From: Gammaproteobacteria bacterium
Lineage (GTDB): Bacteria > Pseudomonadota > Gammaproteobacteria > Steroidobacterales > Rariloculaceae
NCBI GenBank assembly: GCA_017577365.1
Contig: PKRJ01000092.1
Span: 1-7,783, forward strand
Direction of reading: 5' to 3'
DNA length: 7,783 bases
This document shows positions 6,025 to 7,783 of this stretch, one piece after another (positions within the stretch are counted from its first letter, which is position 1; the number at the start of each line of letters is the position of its first letter). Both the position numbers and the translations under genes were made by a program. A model generated the notes under the pieces. The model made no database searches and was not told where the DNA came from. It saw nothing but the letters and a program-made list of their open reading frames with translations.

Positions 6025-6045
6025 AACCTGGCGGCTTTTTCGTTT
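6012..6045 (+). terminator. Intrinsic terminator (attenuator) before aroG
   Basis: AAAGCCGCCAG (6012-6022) and CTGGCGGCTTT (6028-6038) form a perfect 11-bp stem with a 5-nt loop (CGAAC), followed by a T-run that continues to 6040 and more T residues at 6043-6045. It is the strongest terminator in the window. Standing between the leader ORF and aroG rather than after a gene, it is the conditional stop of the attenuator. Confidence 0.9.
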
Positions 6046-6088
6046 AGGCCTCCGGAGTTCGCGGGCCGAAGGAGCAGAAGGAGAAAAG

Positions 6089-7141
6089 ATGGCGCCCCAT
6101 ACCGACGACCTGCGCATACGCGGATTCCACCCGCTGATCACGCCGGAGGAGCTGATCCGGGAAATGCCGTGCGACGAGAACATGTCGCAGACGGTCACCC
6201 GGGCACGGCAGGCCATTCACGCGATGCTGCACGGCAACGACGATCGGCTCGCGGTCGTGATCGGGCCATGCTCGATCCATGATCCGGCCGCGGCGCTCGA
6301 GTATGCCAACCGCCTCCGCCCGCTCCGCGATTCGCTGGGCGACGCGCTCGAGATCGTGATGCGCGTCTATTTCGAGAAACCGCGCACGACGATCGGGTGG
6401 AAGGGCCTCATCAACGATCCCGATCTCGACGGCAGCTTCAACATCAACAAGGGGCTCAGGCTCGCCCGAAAGCTGCTTTGCGACATCAACTCCATGGGCC
6501 TGCCCGCGGGCTGCGAATACCTCGACACGATCTCGCCGCAGTACATCTCGGACCTCGTCGCGTGGGGCGCGATCGGCGCGCGCACGACGGAAAGCCAGCT
6601 GCACCGTCAAATGGCCTCGGGGCTATCGTGCCCGGTCGGCTTCAAGAACGGCACCGACGGTAACGTGAAGATCGCGGTCGATGCCGTCGGCGCCGCCGCG
6701 CATCCGCACCATTTCCTCGCCGTGACGAAGGACGGCCGCTCGGCGGTCGCCGCGACCACAGGCAATCCGGACTGCCACGTGATCCTGCGCGGCGGCAAGC
6801 AGCCGAACTACGACGCCGAGTCCGTCGATGCCGCGTGCAAGCTGCTCGAGCAGGCGGGGCTCCCGGCGCGGTTGATGATCGACGCGAGCCACGCGAACAG
6901 CGGCAAGAATCCGGACAACCAGCCGAAGGTCGTCGACGCGATCGCACAGCAAATCGAGGCCGGCGAGACGCGAATCATCGGCGTGATGGTCGAGAGCAAT
7001 CTCGTCGGCGGCCGGCAGGACTTGGGCACCGGCAAGCCGCTGACGTACGGCCAGAGCGTGACCGACGGCTGCATCGGCTGGGAGGATTCGGTCGCGGTGC
7101 TCGAGCGGCTGCAGCAGGCGACCGACCTCGGCGTCCCGCTC
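6089..7141 (+). CDS. aroG: 3-deoxy-7-phosphoheptulonate (DAHP) synthase, class I AroG type; 3' end lost
   Basis: It condenses phosphoenolpyruvate and erythrose 4-phosphate to DAHP, the first step of the shikimate pathway, in the cytoplasm. The numbering runs parallel to E. coli AroG: metal ligands Cys61 (IGPCSIHDP), His268 (DASHAN), Glu302 (VMVESNL) and Asp326 (TDGCIGWED) are all in place. So are the substrate residues Arg92, Lys97 (MRVYFEKPRTT), Arg165 (ARTTESQ), Lys186 (VGFKNGTDG) and Arg234 (ILRGGKQPNY). Asp6-Asp7 and Ser180, positions tied to Phe inhibition of E. coli AroG, are also present, which fits a Phe-sensitive isoenzyme but does not prove it. The ATG at 6089 has AAGGAG (6078-6083) 5 nt upstream. 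Expression should be set by the Phe/Tyr leader attenuator. Recognisable homology ends near residue 341 (7111), about ten residues before the expected stop; no stop occurs and the frame stays open to the window edge, so the end given here is approximate and the natural C-terminus appears replaced. Confidence 0.93.
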
Positions 7142-7479
7142 GAAGACCGCGGCCAGGGCCGCTTCTCCCTGCCGACCGCGGCGCTGTCGGCGCTGTCGGC
7201 GTCGCTCCTGCCGTCGCTGGCCCAGGCCTGGCACCGGCGCCTCGGCCGCCTGCTCGGGGCGCGCGCGGCCGAACAGGCGCGCAAGCCTCCGCCCCCGCCC
7301 GACCGGCGAGCGAAGCGCGCGCAGATCGAGAGCCCCGGCGAGGCGCTGGTGACGGAGATCCTCGACCTCTCGGAAGACGTCGTCGATCTCGTGATGGACG
7401 GCGAGGAGCCGGCGGGCGAGCGCGATGGTCTCCGCCGCGTGGCCGACGGCGAACCCTTCCGCGCCGAGGTCCGCGACGC
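7142..7479. other. Unassigned GC-rich segment between aroG and downstream gene fragments
   Basis: The aroG frame continues open here, as does the codon-aligned frame on the minus strand. By hand count, in about 7145-7380 the plus aroG frame has the higher third-position GC (about 94% against 81% at first positions), which favours plus-strand coding. Nearer 7380-7520 the bias reverses and favours the minus strand. The plus product is Ala/Leu/Arg-rich with a run of five prolines and an acidic stretch with EILDLSEDVVDLVMDGEE. I recognise neither product. A 9-nt tandem repeat, GCGCTGTCG twice, lies at 7181-7198. It may be part of a chimeric join. Confidence 0.4.
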
Positions 7480-7552
7480 GCGGCTCGGCGACGTCGGGGA
7501 ACTCGCTGACGCCGGTGATGCCCTCCTTGCGGCGGGCGGGGTTCTTTGCGCG
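7480..7552 (-). pseudogene. Fragment resembling methylmalonyl-CoA mutase (small-subunit type)
   Basis: The minus-strand translation contains RAKNPARRKEGITGVSEFPD followed by VAEP. In methylmalonyl-CoA mutase subunits the linker after the catalytic barrel has this pattern (AKR.A.RK..ITAVSEFP in the Propionibacterium MutA subunit, recalled from memory). The frame stays open toward lower coordinates, but nothing after VAEP looks like the B12-binding domain, and toward higher coordinates the match stops at about 7552, where a plus-strand transporter-like fragment begins. It is thus a piece of about 24 codons, not a gene. First/third-position GC bias in 7380-7520 agrees with minus-strand coding. 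A chance match is possible because the stretch is short. Confidence 0.45.
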
Positions 7553-7562
7553 CGGGGGAAAC

Positions 7563-7783
7563 GCCGAGGCGATCCTGCGCGGCACCCACCCGCCGATCGG
7601 GATGGTCGAGGTGCTGGATGCGCAGGTCTGGCTCGGCTGGCTGATGCTCGGGGCGCTCGCCTACTCGGGGATCCCCCCGGTGATCATCGTCCGGATGAAG
7701 CGGCCGCTCGCCGAGGCCCTGCACGACAAGGTGCTGTTCGCGGACGCGAAGATGAACCGCGCCGACTGGCTCACCGCCTGCGC
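7563..7783 (+). CDS. Cation diffusion facilitator (CDF) transporter, internal fragment
   Basis: In the plus frame containing the ATG at 7518, the translation from about 7563 reads AEAILRGTHPPIGMVEV, then a hydrophobic segment (VWLGWLMLGALAYSGIPPVI), then RMKRPLAEALHDKVLFADAK and MNRADWLTA at the window edge. The LHDKVL.AD..MN.ADW block and the preceding helix match a branch of CDF-type metal exporters that I recall; in these the conserved His-Asp and Asp residues of a transmembrane helix bind Zn, Mn or Fe ions. Third-position GC is high in this frame and falls in the aroG frame after about 7520, so coding switches frame. The N-terminal transmembrane helices expected upstream are absent, and residues coded by 7518-7562 do not look like the family. 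The gene is therefore 5'-truncated at the join and runs off the window at the 3' end. Confidence 0.55.

Noticed and set aside
5851..6088. Riboswitch or T-box upstream of aroG
   Set aside because: No T-box or riboswitch consensus is visible, and the Phe/Tyr-rich leader ORF with antiterminator and terminator already explains the region.
5044..6216. Minus-strand open frame of 390 codons spanning the PLD 3' end and the attenuator
   Set aside because: It runs antisense to HKD motif 2, the leader ORF and the terminator, and has no recognisable domain.
7181..7203. GCGCTGTCG tandem repeat as a repeat element or CRISPR-like feature
   Set aside because: Only two 9-nt copies without spacers in a GC-rich, probably coding stretch; ordinary codon repetition explains it.
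6623..7585. Minus-strand open frame of 320 codons as a complete mutase gene
   Set aside because: Only about 24 codons look like methylmalonyl-CoA mutase; from 6623 to about 7111 it is antisense to the well-conserved aroG, so it cannot be one real gene.
7142..7783. aroG extended as a long natural fusion protein to the window end
   Set aside because: After about 7520 third-position GC falls in this frame while another plus frame gives a recognisable CDF-like product, so the open frame is not coding throughout.

Overview
The window is GC-rich bacterial DNA with dense, mostly ordinary chromosomal genes. The gene set (1-Cys peroxiredoxin, 8-strand-type outer membrane protein, class I AroG-type DAHP synthase under an aromatic leader-peptide attenuator) points to a Gram-negative proteobacterium. 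A gammaproteobacterium of the Xanthomonadales/Steroidobacterales kind is a guess from style, not something the sequence proves.

Left part, all on the minus strand: a 1-Cys peroxiredoxin (106-765) ending in a hairpin cluster, an outer membrane beta-barrel protein with signal peptide (912-1472), and a two-gene unit in which a SSAT-like GNAT acetyltransferase (2118-2624) overlaps a DUF488 protein (1571-2125) by 8 nt. A 221-nt divergent intergenic region follows. On the plus strand, a membrane-anchored single-heme c-type cytochrome of unknown function (2846-4261) is joined by an ATGA overlap to a phospholipase D/cardiolipin-synthase-like protein with an unusual C-terminal membrane hairpin (4258-5826).

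The clearest regulatory system lies at 5873-6045, upstream of aroG (from 6089). A 25-codon leader ORF contains seven Phe/Tyr codons among eight consecutive codons. It is followed by a strong intrinsic terminator, and a segment inside the leader ORF is perfectly complementary over 9 nt to the terminator's 5' arm. This is the layout of a ribosome-mediated transcription attenuator that would sense charged tRNA-Phe and tRNA-Tyr and control the first committed step of aromatic amino acid synthesis.

The right end is anomalous. aroG keeps all its active-site residues, but its normal stop is missing and its reading frame runs to the window edge. Beyond about 7111 the sequence no longer resembles DAHP synthase. 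A short minus-strand stretch (about 7480-7552) looks like a piece of methylmalonyl-CoA mutase. It abuts a plus-strand fragment (about 7563-7783) that looks like the middle of a cation diffusion facilitator transporter. The last 650 nt or so therefore appear to be a patchwork of gene fragments, most simply a chimeric assembly or amplification join, less likely a real rearrangement.
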